Assembly: GCF_021538675.1 (NCBI RefSeq)
Contig: NZ_JAJUKH010000005.1
Location: 124,001-188,000 of the forward strand
Direction: 5' to 3'
Source of the DNA: Paenarthrobacter sp. AR 02
Lineage (GTDB): Bacteria; Actinomycetota; Actinomycetes; Actinomycetales; Micrococcaceae
Length of the DNA stretch: 64,000 nt
Shown piece by piece: positions 55,409 through 64,000 of this stretch. A program made the position numbers and the translations under genes. Each line of letters begins with the position of its first letter. Within the stretch, counting starts at the first letter, position 1. The notes beneath the pieces are model-generated. The model saw nothing but the letters and a program-made list of their open reading frames with translations, ran no database searches and had not been told where the DNA came from.

Positions 55409-56325
55409 GGGTACTTTTCGCGGGCACACCCGCCGTCGCCGTCCCGTCCTTGGATTCTCTTGTCAAAGCCGGGTTCGACGTCGTGGCAGTCCTGACGCGA
55501 CCCGACGCGCCGGTGGGCCGCAAACGCATCCTGACTCCATCGCCGGTGGCGGCACGTGCCGCGGAACTGGGACTGGACGTCATCAAGGCGGCGAAGGTAG
55601 ACGCTGATACAACAGCACGCATCGCGGAATTTTCTCCCGACGTGGCCGCGATTGTTGCCTACGGGGGAATCGTCCCGCGCGCAGCGTTGGGCGTACCCAC
55701 CCACGGTTGGATAAACCTGCACTTCTCCTTGCTGCCGGCGTGGCGCGGTGCTGCACCTGTCCAGCGTTCCATCATTGCCGGCGACGACATCACCGGGGCG
55801 GCGACATTCCAACTTGAGGAAGGGCTGGATACCGGCCCCGTTTTCGGGACGCTCACTGAAACCGTCCGCCCGGAAGACACCGCCGGCGACCTTTTGGACC
55901 GGCTCTCCGTGAGCGGTGCCGTATTGCTCAGCCAGACGCTTTCCGCGATTGAAGCCGGGCAGGCCGTGGCCCACCCGCAGACCGGTGAAGTGTCGTTGGC
56001 TCCCAAGCTGACATTGGATGATGGGCGTCTGGACTGGAGCCAGCCCGCCCTTGCCCTGAATCGAAGGGCCAGGGGTGTCACACCGGAACCGGGGGCCTGG
56101 ACCACCTTGGACGGCCAGCGGGTCAAACTTGAACCCGTGCTGCCAAGGCCCGATGTGAAGGACCTGGCGCCGGGGACCATCCGTGTGGAAGCAAAATCTG
56201 TTCTGGTGGGAACGGGTTCCCACGCCGTAGAGCTTGGCCGGATTCAGCCGGCCGGTAAGAAAATGATGTCGCCGGCCGATTGGGCCCGCGGCTTGGCAGC
56301 ACCCGAGAGAGTGGTATTCGAATGA
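55405..56325 (+). CDS. fmt: Methionyl-tRNA formyltransferase
   Basis: 306 residues. Formylates initiator Met-tRNA. FAGTPAVAVPSL, the catalytic NLHFSLLPAWRGAAPVQ with Asn and His, and TGAATFQLEEGLDTGP with the Asp are present. GTG start overlaps the def stop (GTGA). Stop overlaps the next start (ATGA), so def-fmt-rsmB are coupled. Confidence 0.96.
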   Translation: MRVLFAGTPAVAVPSLDSLVKAGFDVVAVLTRPDAPVGRKRILTPSPVAARAAELGLDVIKAAKVDADTTARIAEFSPDVAAIVAYGGIVPRAALGVPTHGWINLHFSLLPAWRGAAPVQRSIIAGDDITGAATFQLEEGLDTGPVFGTLTETVRPEDTAGDLLDRLSVSGAVLLSQTLSAIEAGQAVAHPQTGEVSLAPKLTLDDGRLDWSQPALALNRRARGVTPEPGAWTTLDGQRVKLEPVLPRPDVKDLAPGTIRVEAKSVLVGTGSHAVELGRIQPAGKKMMSPADWARGLAAPERVVFE

Positions 56326-57887
56326 GCGAGTCCGGCCGGCGAGGCCCCAACAACAGCGGGAGCCGGGACGGTGGCGGACAGGGCAACCGTGACGGGCAAG
56401 CGAACCGTGGCGGACAGGGGAGCAAGCGCAATGCCCAGGGCAGGGAACGCAACAGGGGACCGCAGCGCGGGTTCTCCACCAATGCTCCCGCACAGCGCAC
56501 GCGCCGCGCCGACCCGGCGCGACTGGTGGCTTTCGAAGTCCTCCGGGCGGTCGCTTCCGAGGACGCCTACGCGAATCTTGTCCTCCCGGCCCGTATCCGC
56601 GAGCACCGCCTGGATCGTCGCGATGCCGGTTTCGCCACAGAGCTGAGCTACGGCGCGCTGCGCGGCCAGGGTACTTACGACGCGATCCTGGCCCGGTGCG
56701 TGGACCGGCCACTCGAACAGCTTGATCCGGCCATCCTGGATGCGCTGCGAATTGGCGCGCACCAACTGCTGTCCATGCGGGTGCCTGCCCACGCAGCCTT
56801 GGACCAGACGGTCGGTTTGGCCCGTGCGGTCATCGGTGCCGGTCCGTCGGCGCTTATCAATGCCGTGCTCCGCAAGGTCACGGCACACACTTGGGATGAG
56901 TGGCTGGATACGCTCCTCGACCAGGAAACGGATGAGACGCGGATCGCCGCCCTGCGCCATGCACACCCGGAGTGGATTGTTCGTGCGCTGCGCCAGTCCT
57001 TGGTGAACCATGGTCGTCCAAAGTCCGAGATTGACGCACTCCTTGAGGCCGACAATGCGGCGCCCGTGGTTAATTTGGTGGCGCTGCCCGGACTGGGAGA
57101 CCTGGACGAAGCATTTGATAACGGTGCCACTGCAGGCGAGCTGGTGGAAGGTTCTGCCCTCTCGGCCGGTGGCGACCTGGGCCGCTTCGAATCTGTCCGC
57201 CGCGGCACCACCCGGGTCCAGGACGTCGGCTCGCAGTTGGTTGCCCGCGCCTTGGCCGGCGTAGACCTCGACGGTGCTTCGCAGGACGGGGAACGGTGGC
57301 TGGACTTGTGTGCCGGACCCGGAGGCAAAGCTGCGCTGCTTGCCGCCTTGGCCCATCGTGACGGGGCCACCCTTCTGGCTAATGAACCCGCACCGCACCG
57401 CGCGAAGCTTGTCCAACAAGCGCTATCAGCTGTCCCCGCTGAGAGCTGGACTGTGCGGACCGGCGATGGGCGGGAGGTTGGTACGGAGCAGCCCGAGGCC
57501 TTCGACCGTGTACTGGTGGACGTCCCCTGCAGCGGATTGGGAGCTCTGCGACGGCGGCCGGAATCGCGCTGGCGCCGCTCACCGAAGGACATCGGCGACC
57601 TCGGCCCACTGCAGCGCGACCTCTTAAAGTCGGCAATTGACGCGGTCAGGCCCGGCGGTGTGGTGGCTTATGTGACATGCTCGCCGCACCCGGCGGAAAC
57701 AACCGCTGTTGTGGGCGACGTGCTGGGCAAGCGTGAGGATCTTGAACTGCTCGACGCCGGACTGGCACTCGACCATGTCAGCCTCACCGGCAGCCTCGGT
57801 GCCGGCCACGAGCAGACGGCCCAACTGTGGCCGCATATCCACCAGACGGACGCGATGTTCATGGCGGTTATCCGCAAGAAAGCCTAG
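56322..57887 (+). CDS. rsmB: 16S rRNA (cytosine-967-C5)-methyltransferase
   Basis: 521 residues. NusB-like N-terminal domain (about 60-190), then a Rossmann methyltransferase with [32 protein letters not shown] and catalytic Cys in [11 protein letters not shown]. The first 60 residues are a Gly/Gln/Asn/Arg-rich low-complexity extension absent from most homologues and likely disordered, possibly RNA-binding. ATG at 56322 within the fmt stop. Confidence 0.94.
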   Translation: MSESGRRGPNNSGSRDGGGQGNRDGQANRGGQGSKRNAQGRERNRGPQRGFSTNAPAQRTRRADPARLVAFEVLRAVASEDAYANLVLPARIREHRLDRRDAGFATELSYGALRGQGTYDAILARCVDRPLEQLDPAILDALRIGAHQLLSMRVPAHAALDQTVGLARAVIGAGPSALINAVLRKVTAHTWDEWLDTLLDQETDETRIAALRHAHPEWIVRALRQSLVNHGRPKSEIDALLEADNAAPVVNLVALPGLGDLDEAFDNGATAGELVEGSALSAGGDLGRFESVRRGTTRVQDVGSQLVARALAGVDLDGASQDGERWLDLCAGPGGKAALLAALAHRDGATLLANEPAPHRAKLVQQALSAVPAESWTVRTGDGREVGTEQPEAFDRVLVDVPCSGLGALRRRPESRWRRSPKDIGDLGPLQRDLLKSAIDAVRPGGVVAYVTCSPHPAETTAVVGDVLGKREDLELLDAGLALDHVSLTGSLGAGHEQTAQLWPHIHQTDAMFMAVIRKKA

Positions 57888-57900
57888 TCACATACATGCA

Positions 57901-57929
57901 GCCGCAACGGACGATGTGTCCGTTGCGGC
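57901..57929 (+). terminator. Hairpin between rsmB and rpe
   Basis: GCCGCAACGGAC, GATGT, GTCCGTTGCGGC: 12 perfect pairs. No T-run, and the rpe start follows by 33 bases, so it could be a terminator, a partial attenuator or an mRNA-stabilising stem. Confidence 0.55.
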
Positions 57930-57961
57930 AGCCCGTTCACCATCTACCCGAAGGGCCTGCC

Positions 57962-58633
57962 TTGTCCCAGTGCTGTATCAACCCGAGCATCCTGTCCGCG
58001 GACTTCGTCAACCTTGAGTCGGAGCTGAAGCGCATCAGCAACGCCGACGCCGTTCATGTCGACGTCATGGACAACCATTTCGTGCCCAACCTGACTCTGG
58101 GTTTGCCCGTGGTTGAGAGGATCCAGGCAGTCAGCCCGGTTCCGCTGGATGCCCACCTCATGATCTCCGACGCCGACCGCTGGGCCCCTGCCTACGCTGA
58201 TGCAGGCGTCGCCTCAGTGACTTTCCACGCAGAAGCGGCGATGGCACCGGTCAAGCTGGCGCGCGAGCTGCGCGCCCGTGGGGCGAAGGCGGGGATGGCG
58301 TTGCGCCCGGCCACCCCGGTGGAGCCTTATCTGGACATGCTCAGTGAGCTGGACATGCTGTTGATCATGACCGTGGAGCCGGGATTTGGGGGTCAGTCGT
58401 TCCTCGACATCACGTTGCCCAAGATCCGGCGCGCCCGGGCGGCGATTGAGGGATCGGGCATTGGCGTGGCCATCCAGGTGGATGGCGGAATCACCGAAGA
58501 GACCATCGTCCGCGCGGCTGAAGCCGGCGCGAACGTCTTCGTGGCGGGATCCGCCGTCTACGGACACCAGGATCCGGCGGAAGCAATCGACCGTCTCCGG
58601 GCTGCCGGCCAGGCCGCTGTACAGAACATCTGA
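57962..58633 (+). CDS. rpe: Ribulose-phosphate 3-epimerase
   Basis: 223 residues, TIM barrel of the pentose phosphate pathway. Signatures [42 protein letters not shown] and [10 protein letters not shown] are all present with the metal His/Asp pairs. Start is TTG 57962, six bases after AAGGG; no ATG fits. Ends the def-fmt-rsmB-rpe block. Confidence 0.95.
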   Translation: MSQCCINPSILSADFVNLESELKRISNADAVHVDVMDNHFVPNLTLGLPVVERIQAVSPVPLDAHLMISDADRWAPAYADAGVASVTFHAEAAMAPVKLARELRARGAKAGMALRPATPVEPYLDMLSELDMLLIMTVEPGFGGQSFLDITLPKIRRARAAIEGSGIGVAIQVDGGITEETIVRAAEAGANVFVAGSAVYGHQDPAEAIDRLRAAGQAAVQNI

Positions 58634-58711
58634 CACCTGTCACGGATGTTACGAAGATGGCTGGGAATAGCCTGGGCTTCTTTGTAGTTGTGGCAGAATA
58701 ACAACACACAT

Positions 58712-58862
58712 ACGTGCTCCGGGGTCGGTGTAAGTCCGAACCGGCGGTTATAGTCCGCGACCCGTAAGCCGTCAGGGCCCAGATTGTTGGGCCTTGGAGG
58801 CGAACGGTTGAATCGGTGAAATTCCGATACCGACAGTTAAAGTCTGGATGGGAGAAGCACGT
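58712..58862 (+). promoter_or_regulatory. FMN riboswitch (RFN element)
   Basis: P1 arms ACGTGCT and AGCACGT enclose the conserved core: GGGGTCGGTG, CCGAACCGGCGGT, AGTCCGCGA, GGTGAAATTCCGATACCGACA and AGTCTGGATGGGAGAAG. Binds FMN and turns off downstream genes when FMN is abundant. It stands in the 321-base gap between rpe and ribM, which otherwise holds a promoter-like AGAATA before it and a hairpin after it. Confidence 0.97.
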
Positions 58863-58875
58863 ACAGTCATGCCTT

Positions 58876-58898
58876 GGGCGTTCCATCAGTGAACGCCC
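58876..58898 (+). promoter_or_regulatory. Expression-platform hairpin downstream of the FMN aptamer
   Basis: GGGCGTTC, CATCAGT, GAACGCCC: 8 pairs, 14 bases after P1 and 57 bases before the ribM ATG. No T-run, so control is more likely at translation or by Rho than by an intrinsic terminator. Confidence 0.5.
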
Positions 58899-58954
58899 GG
58901 CGTTGCGCTGTCGTACACCCCCGGAGTCATCGCGGCTTACTGGGAAGGAACGGC

Positions 58955-59647
58955 ATGGACTTACTGCGATGGCTCTTCGAAGCTCAGATCCCCGTTGGAG
59001 GATCTGCTCTTGTCTTACGCGAAGTGCTTGGAAACATCTTTGGGCTGCTCAGCGCCCTCGGCGGAATGCGCCGGAAAGTCTGGGCCTGGCCAATCGGCAT
59101 TATCGGCAACCTTCTTTTGCTGACGGTCTTCCTGGGCAATGTCTTTGGTGCCGCTGCGCCTGCGACTTTGTGGGGACAGGCGGGGCGTCAAATCATGTTC
59201 ATTGCTGTGGCCATCTACGGCTGGCAGCGGTGGAGGCAGGGTCGGCAGTCCAGCAGCATGGGGCGTGCCGTAGTTCCCGGGTGGGCCAGCAACAAGGTCC
59301 GTCTCTCTCTGGTGGCCGCGATGATCGCCGGAACCGCGGCCCTGACGCCGCTGTTCGACTCCCTGGGTTCCTACCCGCCGGTGTGGGCCGACGCGTGGAC
59401 CTTCATGGGCTCGCTGCTGGCTACCTACGGCATGGCGAAGGGGTGGACCGAATTCTGGCTCATATGGGTGGCCGTGGACATCGTGGGCGTACCGCTCCTG
59501 TTTAGTGCCGGTTACTACGCCAGCGCGGTCATGTACCTTTTCTATGGATTCTTCACCCTTACCGGATTCTTCGTGTGGTGGCGTGCTGAGAAGCGCGAAC
59601 GGACACTCCTTCAACCCGGGGCTGCCCGGGTGGGAGCGGCCCGATGA
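58955..59647 (+). CDS. ribM: Riboflavin transporter, PnuC family (RibM/PnuX)
   Basis: 230 residues, seven or so helices of the PnuC fold; GGMRRKVWAWPIGIIGNLLLL and WGQAGRQIMFIAVAIYGWQRW carry the substrate-site aromatic residues. The FMN riboswitch directly before it and the rib genes after it show that this is the actinobacterial riboflavin carrier RibM and not the nicotinamide-riboside type. ATG at 58955 after GGGAAGGAACGGC. Stop overlaps ribD (ATGA). Energy-independent facilitated uptake is known for RibM. Confidence 0.9.
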   Translation: MDLLRWLFEAQIPVGGSALVLREVLGNIFGLLSALGGMRRKVWAWPIGIIGNLLLLTVFLGNVFGAAAPATLWGQAGRQIMFIAVAIYGWQRWRQGRQSSSMGRAVVPGWASNKVRLSLVAAMIAGTAALTPLFDSLGSYPPVWADAWTFMGSLLATYGMAKGWTEFWLIWVAVDIVGVPLLFSAGYYASAVMYLFYGFFTLTGFFVWWRAEKRERTLLQPGAARVGAAR

Positions 59648-60759
59648 ACCACCTGGACATGCTCAAAAACGCCGCCGGGCAGCAGGCCATGGAAGCCGCA
59701 CTGGCCGCCGCGCTTCGCGGCCCAAGGGGAGCGAATCCACTGGTGGGTGCAGTGATCCTCAGCCCGGAAGGCGAGCACCTGGCTACCGGCTACCATCGTG
59801 GCGCCGGGACGGCACATGCCGAAGCCGACGCCATCTCCGAAGCCCGCCGGCAGGGCATCGACACGGCCGGGACCACCATGGTGGTGACCCTCGAGCCGTG
59901 CAACCACGAAGGCCGCACCGGCCCCTGCGCGCAGGCCATCATCGCCGCCGGAATCGCCAAGGTGATTTACGCCGTCGACGATCCCCACGACCCCGCCGCG
60001 GGCGGCGCCCGGACGTTGCGCGCCGCCGGAGTTGAGGTCCACTCAGGTCTGGCGGCCGAGCAGGCGCGGGACCTGAACCGGGAATGGTTCGACGCCGTTG
60101 CCGCCAAGCGTCCCTTCGTCACGTTGCATATTGCGCAGACCCTGGACAGCCGGATCGCCGCCGTCGACGGCACAAGCCAATGGATCTCCAGCCCGGAATC
60201 ACTGGCAGACAACCACGGCCTCCGTGAGTTGATTGACGCGATTCTGGTGGGCACCGGAACGGTGCTGATTGATAACCCGCGGCTTACGGCACGCACACCG
60301 GACGGGGAGTTGTCGCAGCACCAGCCTTTGCGGGCAGTCATGGGACTGAGGGAAGTTCCCGAGGACGCCGCCGTACGGGGAAGCGACGGACGATTCGTGC
60401 ACCTGCCCACCAGGGATCCAGCCGAGGCCCTTGGCCGACTCTTCGCTGAAGGCGCCCGGCACGTGATGGTGGAGGGCGGCTCGAGCATCCTCAGCACCTT
60501 CCTGGCCGCCGGCCTGGTGGATGAACTGATCATCTACCTGGCGCCAACACTGCTGGGTTCCGGAACGGCCGCGCTGAATGACCTGGGGATCACTACCTTG
60601 GCCGACGCCCAGCAGTGGTCGTGGGACGACGCCGGCGGCGGAGCTGTCCGAACCCTGGGCAATGATCTTCGCCTTCACCTGCGGCCCACCCGGGCCGTCA
60701 CCACCAAGAATTCCGTTCCGCGCCGGGAAGCTGCGGAATATGTCACAGGAGGACACTGA
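59644..60759 (+). CDS. ribD: Bifunctional diaminohydroxyphosphoribosylaminopyrimidine deaminase / reductase
   Basis: 371 residues. N-terminal deaminase with zinc motif HAEADAI and PCNHEGRTGPC; C-terminal reductase with VMVEGGSSILSTFL. Carries out two steps from the GTP cyclohydrolase II product toward the pyrimidine precursor of riboflavin. Overlaps ribM by four bases and ribE by one (TGATG). Confidence 0.96.
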   Translation: MNHLDMLKNAAGQQAMEAALAAALRGPRGANPLVGAVILSPEGEHLATGYHRGAGTAHAEADAISEARRQGIDTAGTTMVVTLEPCNHEGRTGPCAQAIIAAGIAKVIYAVDDPHDPAAGGARTLRAAGVEVHSGLAAEQARDLNREWFDAVAAKRPFVTLHIAQTLDSRIAAVDGTSQWISSPESLADNHGLRELIDAILVGTGTVLIDNPRLTARTPDGELSQHQPLRAVMGLREVPEDAAVRGSDGRFVHLPTRDPAEALGRLFAEGARHVMVEGGSSILSTFLAAGLVDELIIYLAPTLLGSGTAALNDLGITTLADAQQWSWDDAGGGAVRTLGNDLRLHLRPTRAVTTKNSVPRREAAEYVTGGH

Positions 60760-61388
60760 TGTTTACGGGAATCGTTGCCGAACAAGGCACTGTGCTGGGC
60801 ATTGAACACGAAGGCGATGCCAGCGCGACCCTTCGCTTGAAGGCACCCACCACCACCGACGGCCTCGCCTTGGGCGGTTCCATTGCCGTCAACGGGGTGT
60901 GCCTGACTGCCACCCGGATCGACGGCCAGGATTTCAGTGTCGACGTCATGGGCGAGACCCTCGTCCGCACCACCATTGGTGAGCTGGCGCCGGGGGACAC
61001 CGTCAACCTGGAGCGCTGCGTTCCTGCCGGTGGCCGCCTCGACGGCCATGTGGTGCAAGGCCATGTGGATGGGGTGGGCGAGCTCGTCGAACGTGAAGCA
61101 CTGGGCAACTGGGACCGCCTCCGCTTCGGCGTACCCGCCCCGCTGGCACGGTACATCGCCGAGAAGGGGTCGATCGCCGTCGACGGTGTTTCGCTGACGG
61201 TGACCGCCGTCAGCGCGGCGGCAGAGACCGCGCCATGGTTCGAGGTGGGACTCATCCCCACCACGTTGGAGGAGACCGGACTGGGGGCCAAGCCCGTGGG
61301 TGGCCGCGTCAACCTGGAAGTGGACGTGCTCGCCAAGTACACCGAACGCCTGCTGTCCTTTGCGCCCCAGCAGGGGAGTGCGCGATGA
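60759..61388 (+). CDS. ribE: Riboflavin synthase alpha chain
   Basis: 209 residues of two lumazine-binding barrels: [16 protein letters not shown] and VNGVCLTAT in the first, [11 protein letters not shown] in the second. Dismutates 6,7-dimethyl-8-ribityllumazine to riboflavin. Its stop overlaps the ribB start (ATGA). Confidence 0.96.
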   Translation: MFTGIVAEQGTVLGIEHEGDASATLRLKAPTTTDGLALGGSIAVNGVCLTATRIDGQDFSVDVMGETLVRTTIGELAPGDTVNLERCVPAGGRLDGHVVQGHVDGVGELVEREALGNWDRLRFGVPAPLARYIAEKGSIAVDGVSLTVTAVSAAAETAPWFEVGLIPTTLEETGLGAKPVGGRVNLEVDVLAKYTERLLSFAPQQGSAR

Positions 61389-62080
61389 GCGTCCCCACGC
61401 ACTCCGAAACCCCGGCGAACCGTCGTACCGGCCTCGATCCGGTGGAGGCCGCTGTCGCTGCCATGGCCGCAGGCAAGGCGGTCATTGTGGTGGACAACGA
61501 AGACCGCGAGAACGAGGGCGACATCATCTTCGCTGCCCAACACGCCACGCCAGCGCTGATGGGCTGGACCATCAGGTATTCGTCGGGCGTCATTTGCGTC
61601 CCCTTGGAAGGCGAACGGGCTGATGCCTTGATCCTGCCGCCCATGGTGGAAATCAACGAAGACGCCAAAGGCACCGCCTACACCGTTTCGTGTGACGCCG
61701 CCATCGGTGTCAGCACGGGCATTTCGGCGACCGACCGCGCCCTTACCGCCAGGATCCTGGCTGACCCGGGCAGTTCCCCGGCCTCCATCACCCGGCCCGG
61801 GCATATTTTCCCGCTGCGGGCCGTTAAGGGAGGAGTGCGTGAACGTCCGGGACATACGGAAGCTGCCGTGGACTTATGTCGTCTCGCCGGGCTTGCCCCG
61901 GTGGGTGTGATCGCAGAGTTGGTACATGACGACGGTGAAATGATGCGCTTGGACAGCTTGCGCGACTTCGCCTCCGAACATGGATGCCCCCTCATCTCCA
62001 TTGAGGACCTGGTGTCATATGTTGGGAAGGCAGAGTCCGGCACGGCACATCATTCACAGGCAGACGAGGAGAAGCGATGA
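61385..62080 (+). CDS. ribB: 3,4-dihydroxy-2-butanone-4-phosphate synthase
   Basis: 231 residues. [17 protein letters not shown] holds the acidic metal-binding loop, and [14 protein letters not shown] the second conserved site; uses ribulose 5-phosphate, the substrate of Rpe just upstream. In most actinobacteria this is fused to RibA as one chain; here the two are separate genes coupled by an ATGA overlap. Confidence 0.95.
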   Translation: MSVPTHSETPANRRTGLDPVEAAVAAMAAGKAVIVVDNEDRENEGDIIFAAQHATPALMGWTIRYSSGVICVPLEGERADALILPPMVEINEDAKGTAYTVSCDAAIGVSTGISATDRALTARILADPGSSPASITRPGHIFPLRAVKGGVRERPGHTEAAVDLCRLAGLAPVGVIAELVHDDGEMMRLDSLRDFASEHGCPLISIEDLVSYVGKAESGTAHHSQADEEKR

Positions 62081-62781
62081 CCGCATCGACAACACGCAGC
62101 AGCGACCACACGGACCCCGTTCCGCCTTCTGTAAGCGGCGGGCCAATCGTGCAGCTGCCTACGGCTTTCGGCGAGTTCATCGCCCAGGCCTGGACCGATC
62201 ATGAGACGGGTCATGAACACCTGGCCGTGAGCTCACCGAACCCGCCCAAGGGCGGCAAGGCACCGCTGGTGCGCCTTCATTCCGAGTGCCTCACCGGAGA
62301 CGTGTTCGGATCCTACCGTTGCGACTGCGGTGAGCAACTCGCCTTCGCTTTGGAGCTCATCCACGCCGAGGGTGGAACCCTGCTGTACCTGCGCGGGCAG
62401 GAAGGCCGTGGGATTGGGCTGGCCAACAAGATCAAGGCCTATGCCCTTCAGGAAGCCGGTTTCGATACCGTCGAGGCCAACGAGCAGCTCGGCCTCCCGG
62501 TGGATGCACGCTCCTACAGTGCGGCAGGCCAGATCCTGGCCGAGATGGGCCTGCACGAGGTCCGCTTGCTGAGCAACAACCCCGACAAGCAAAACCGCCT
62601 TGCCCAGGCCGGAGTGTCAGTTGTGGAGATGGTTCCCACCGAGGTTCCATCCCGCGAACAGAACCTGCGGTACCTGCAGACCAAGAAAGACCGGATGGAC
62701 CACCTGCTGGCCCTTGATGTAGAGCCCGTCAGCAACGGCAAAACCCCGGCAGCACGCCCCATTGACAAGAACCACGACTGA
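62077..62781 (+). CDS. ribA: GTP cyclohydrolase II
   Basis: 234 residues. Zinc cysteines in [20 protein letters not shown], catalytic [12 protein letters not shown], and [12 protein letters not shown]. Opens the imidazole ring of GTP, the first committed step of riboflavin synthesis. An N-terminal 25-residue linker-like segment and separate start mark it as a split half of the usual RibBA. Confidence 0.95.
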   Translation: MTASTTRSSDHTDPVPPSVSGGPIVQLPTAFGEFIAQAWTDHETGHEHLAVSSPNPPKGGKAPLVRLHSECLTGDVFGSYRCDCGEQLAFALELIHAEGGTLLYLRGQEGRGIGLANKIKAYALQEAGFDTVEANEQLGLPVDARSYSAAGQILAEMGLHEVRLLSNNPDKQNRLAQAGVSVVEMVPTEVPSREQNLRYLQTKKDRMDHLLALDVEPVSNGKTPAARPIDKNHD

Positions 62782-63285
<504 letters not shown>

Positions 63286-63296
63286 AACCGCCGGCT

Positions 63297-63334
63297 GAAG
63301 GGGATGTGGGTGTGTCTTCACTCACATCCCCTTC
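63297..63334 (+). terminator. Terminator of the rib operon
   Basis: GAAGGGGATGTGGGTG (63297-63312), a TGTCTT loop and CACTCACATCCCCTTC (63319-63334): 16 pairs with one G-T. No T-run. Lies 12 bases after ribH. Confidence 0.7.
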
Positions 63335-63376
63335 GTCATGCAACGCCCCAACAAGCGGCGGCCGCCTCAGAGCAAG

Positions 63377-63382
63377 TAGTCT
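63377..63382 (+). promoter_or_regulatory. -10 element of the hisE leaderless promoter
   Basis: TAGTCT, seven bases (GGAGGGC), then GTG at 63390. The G-rich spacer could also serve as a ribosome site, so leaderless start is the more parsimonious but not the only reading. Confidence 0.5.
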
Positions 63383-63389
63383 GGAGGGC

Positions 63390-63653
63390 GTGAAGAATTT
63401 CGAGACGCTGTTCGCAGAACTGAGTGAGAAAGCAGCGACCCGCCCGGCAGGTTCGCGCACGGTTGCCGAACTGGACTCCGGAATCCACGGAATCGGCAAG
63501 AAAGTGGTCGAAGAGGCCGCCGAAGTGTGGATGGCCGCGGAGTACGAATCGGACGAAGCCGCCGCTGAGGAAATCTCCCAGTTGCTGTACCACCTGCAGG
63601 TCCTCATGCTCGCCAAGGGCCTCAGCCTGGAAGACGTTTACAAGCATCTCTAG
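63390..63653 (+). CDS. hisE: Phosphoribosyl-ATP diphosphatase
   Basis: 87 residues. MazG-like helical protein with [15 protein letters not shown] (metal-binding Glu pattern) and [16 protein letters not shown]. Second step of histidine synthesis. GTG start. Upstream of hisG, with 84 bases between holding a hairpin; together they make the first two histidine steps. Confidence 0.93.
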   Translation: MKNFETLFAELSEKAATRPAGSRTVAELDSGIHGIGKKVVEEAAEVWMAAEYESDEAAAEEISQLLYHLQVLMLAKGLSLEDVYKHL

Positions 63654-63660
63654 CCACGCC

Positions 63661-63683
63661 ACTCCGCGACCCAGTCGCGGAGT
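63661..63683 (+). terminator. Hairpin between hisE and hisG
   Basis: ACTCCGCGAC, CCA, GTCGCGGAGT: 10 pairs, 7 bases after the hisE stop. No T-run and hisG follows 55 bases later, so it may reduce read-through or stabilise the hisE message. Confidence 0.45.
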
Positions 63684-63737
63684 CAGCTGCGTGGCCGATG
63701 TGCCTGAAACCTCCATTCCAAAAAGAAAGTCTCCCCA

Positions 63738-64000
63738 ATGCTCCGTGTAGCAGTCCCCAACAAGGGATCCCTGTCCGAAGCCGCCTCGGCCATGCTGTCC
63801 GAGGCCGGTTACCGCCAGCGCCGCGACTCCCGCGAACTGGTCATGGTGGACCCCGACAACGACATCGAGTTCTTCTTCCTCCGTCCCCGCGACATTGCTG
63901 TTTACGTCGGTCAGGGAACCTTGGACGTTGGCATCACCGGCCGGGACCTCCTGCTCGACGCCAAGGTCGAAGCCGAAGAATTGCTTCCCCTGGGCTTTGC
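63738..64000 (+). CDS. hisG: ATP phosphoribosyltransferase, N-terminal part
   Basis: 87 codons lie in the window; the gene continues past the right edge. [20 protein letters not shown], the strand with [20 protein letters not shown] and LLPLGFA match the long-form HisG. First and feedback-controlled step of histidine synthesis (ATP plus PRPP). GAAAGT is a weak ribosome site. Confidence 0.95.
   Translation, partial: MLRVAVPNKGSLSEAASAMLSEAGYRQRRDSRELVMVDPDNDIEFFFLRPRDIAVYVGQGTLDVGITGRDLLLDAKVEAEELLPLGF

Noticed and set aside
63661..63683. A histidine attenuator or T-box before hisG
   Set aside because: Only one short hairpin is seen; there is no His-rich leader peptide and no T-box consensus.

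Overview
The window looks like chromosomal core from a high-GC Gram-positive actinobacterium of the family Micrococcaceae, most likely Arthrobacter in the broad sense (Paenarthrobacter or Pseudarthrobacter). This rests on gene content and order: a BlaI-linked cydAB-cydDC, a second type IIA topoisomerase A subunit next to a Pat-like acetyltransferase, and a block (thymidine kinase, SepH, DUF4193, DUF3093, dut, DUF3710, OB-fold protein, DUF3159, CeoC/CeoB, APC permease, TRAM methyltransferase, dxs, RNase D, DUF3000) that matches the Mycobacterium tuberculosis Rv2680-Rv2699 neighbourhood as I recall it. GTG/TTG starts, ATGA/GTGA start-stop overlaps and TANNNT boxes 6-8 bases before start codons (leaderless mRNAs) are also typical. 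I see no insertion sequence, prophage module or CRISPR array.

Layout. 1-7942: a BlaI/BlaR-type regulator pair diverges from the cytochrome bd operon (cydA, cydB, fused cydDC), with three 17-bp palindromes in between, then a double GNAT protein. 7939-11551: DinB-like and VOC proteins and a parC/gyrA-type subunit. 11607-22046: GNAT/acyl-CoA ligase fusion, DUF5998, phosphodiesterase, thymidine kinase, SepH, DUF4193, DUF3093, dUTPase, DUF3710, OB-fold, DUF3159. 22013-26868: K+ block with two RCK proteins diverging from a KimA-like permease, then an RNA methyltransferase. 27101-34474: aconitase, dxs with three small downstream genes, aldo/keto reductase. 34603-40257: fatty acid beta-oxidation operon (fadA-fadB), RNase D, DUF3000. 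40321-43539: an uncharacterised operon of DUF6421, SDR and threonine aldolase. 43741-50544: MsrB, a hypothetical protein, alpha/beta hydrolase, Cys-tRNA deacylase, SufE, sulfurtransferase, ZapE/AFG1 ATPase, BenE transporter. 50654-53600: orphan antitoxin-like protein, amino acid permease, a six-tRNA array with a 206-bp tandem duplication, and a separate tRNA-Val. 53707-64000: an orphan RecB/Cas4-like nuclease, then def-fmt-rsmB-rpe, an FMN riboswitch, ribM-ribD-ribE-ribB-ribA-ribH, and hisE-hisG.

How it fits together. Respiration (cyd), nucleotide hygiene (dut, tdk), division (SepH), potassium homeostasis (CeoB/CeoC and the KimA-like carrier), isoprenoid precursor supply (dxs), formyl-Met processing (def-fmt), and flavin synthesis and uptake under an FMN riboswitch are all housekeeping. 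The most open-ended parts are the DUF6421-SDR-aldolase operon, whose DUF6421 protein has an HDxxH...ExxxD pattern like a degenerate zinc metallopeptidase; the three BlaI-type palindromes in front of cydA; the KimA/RCK pairing; the unknown genes behind dxs; and the orphan nuclease next to tRNA-Val.
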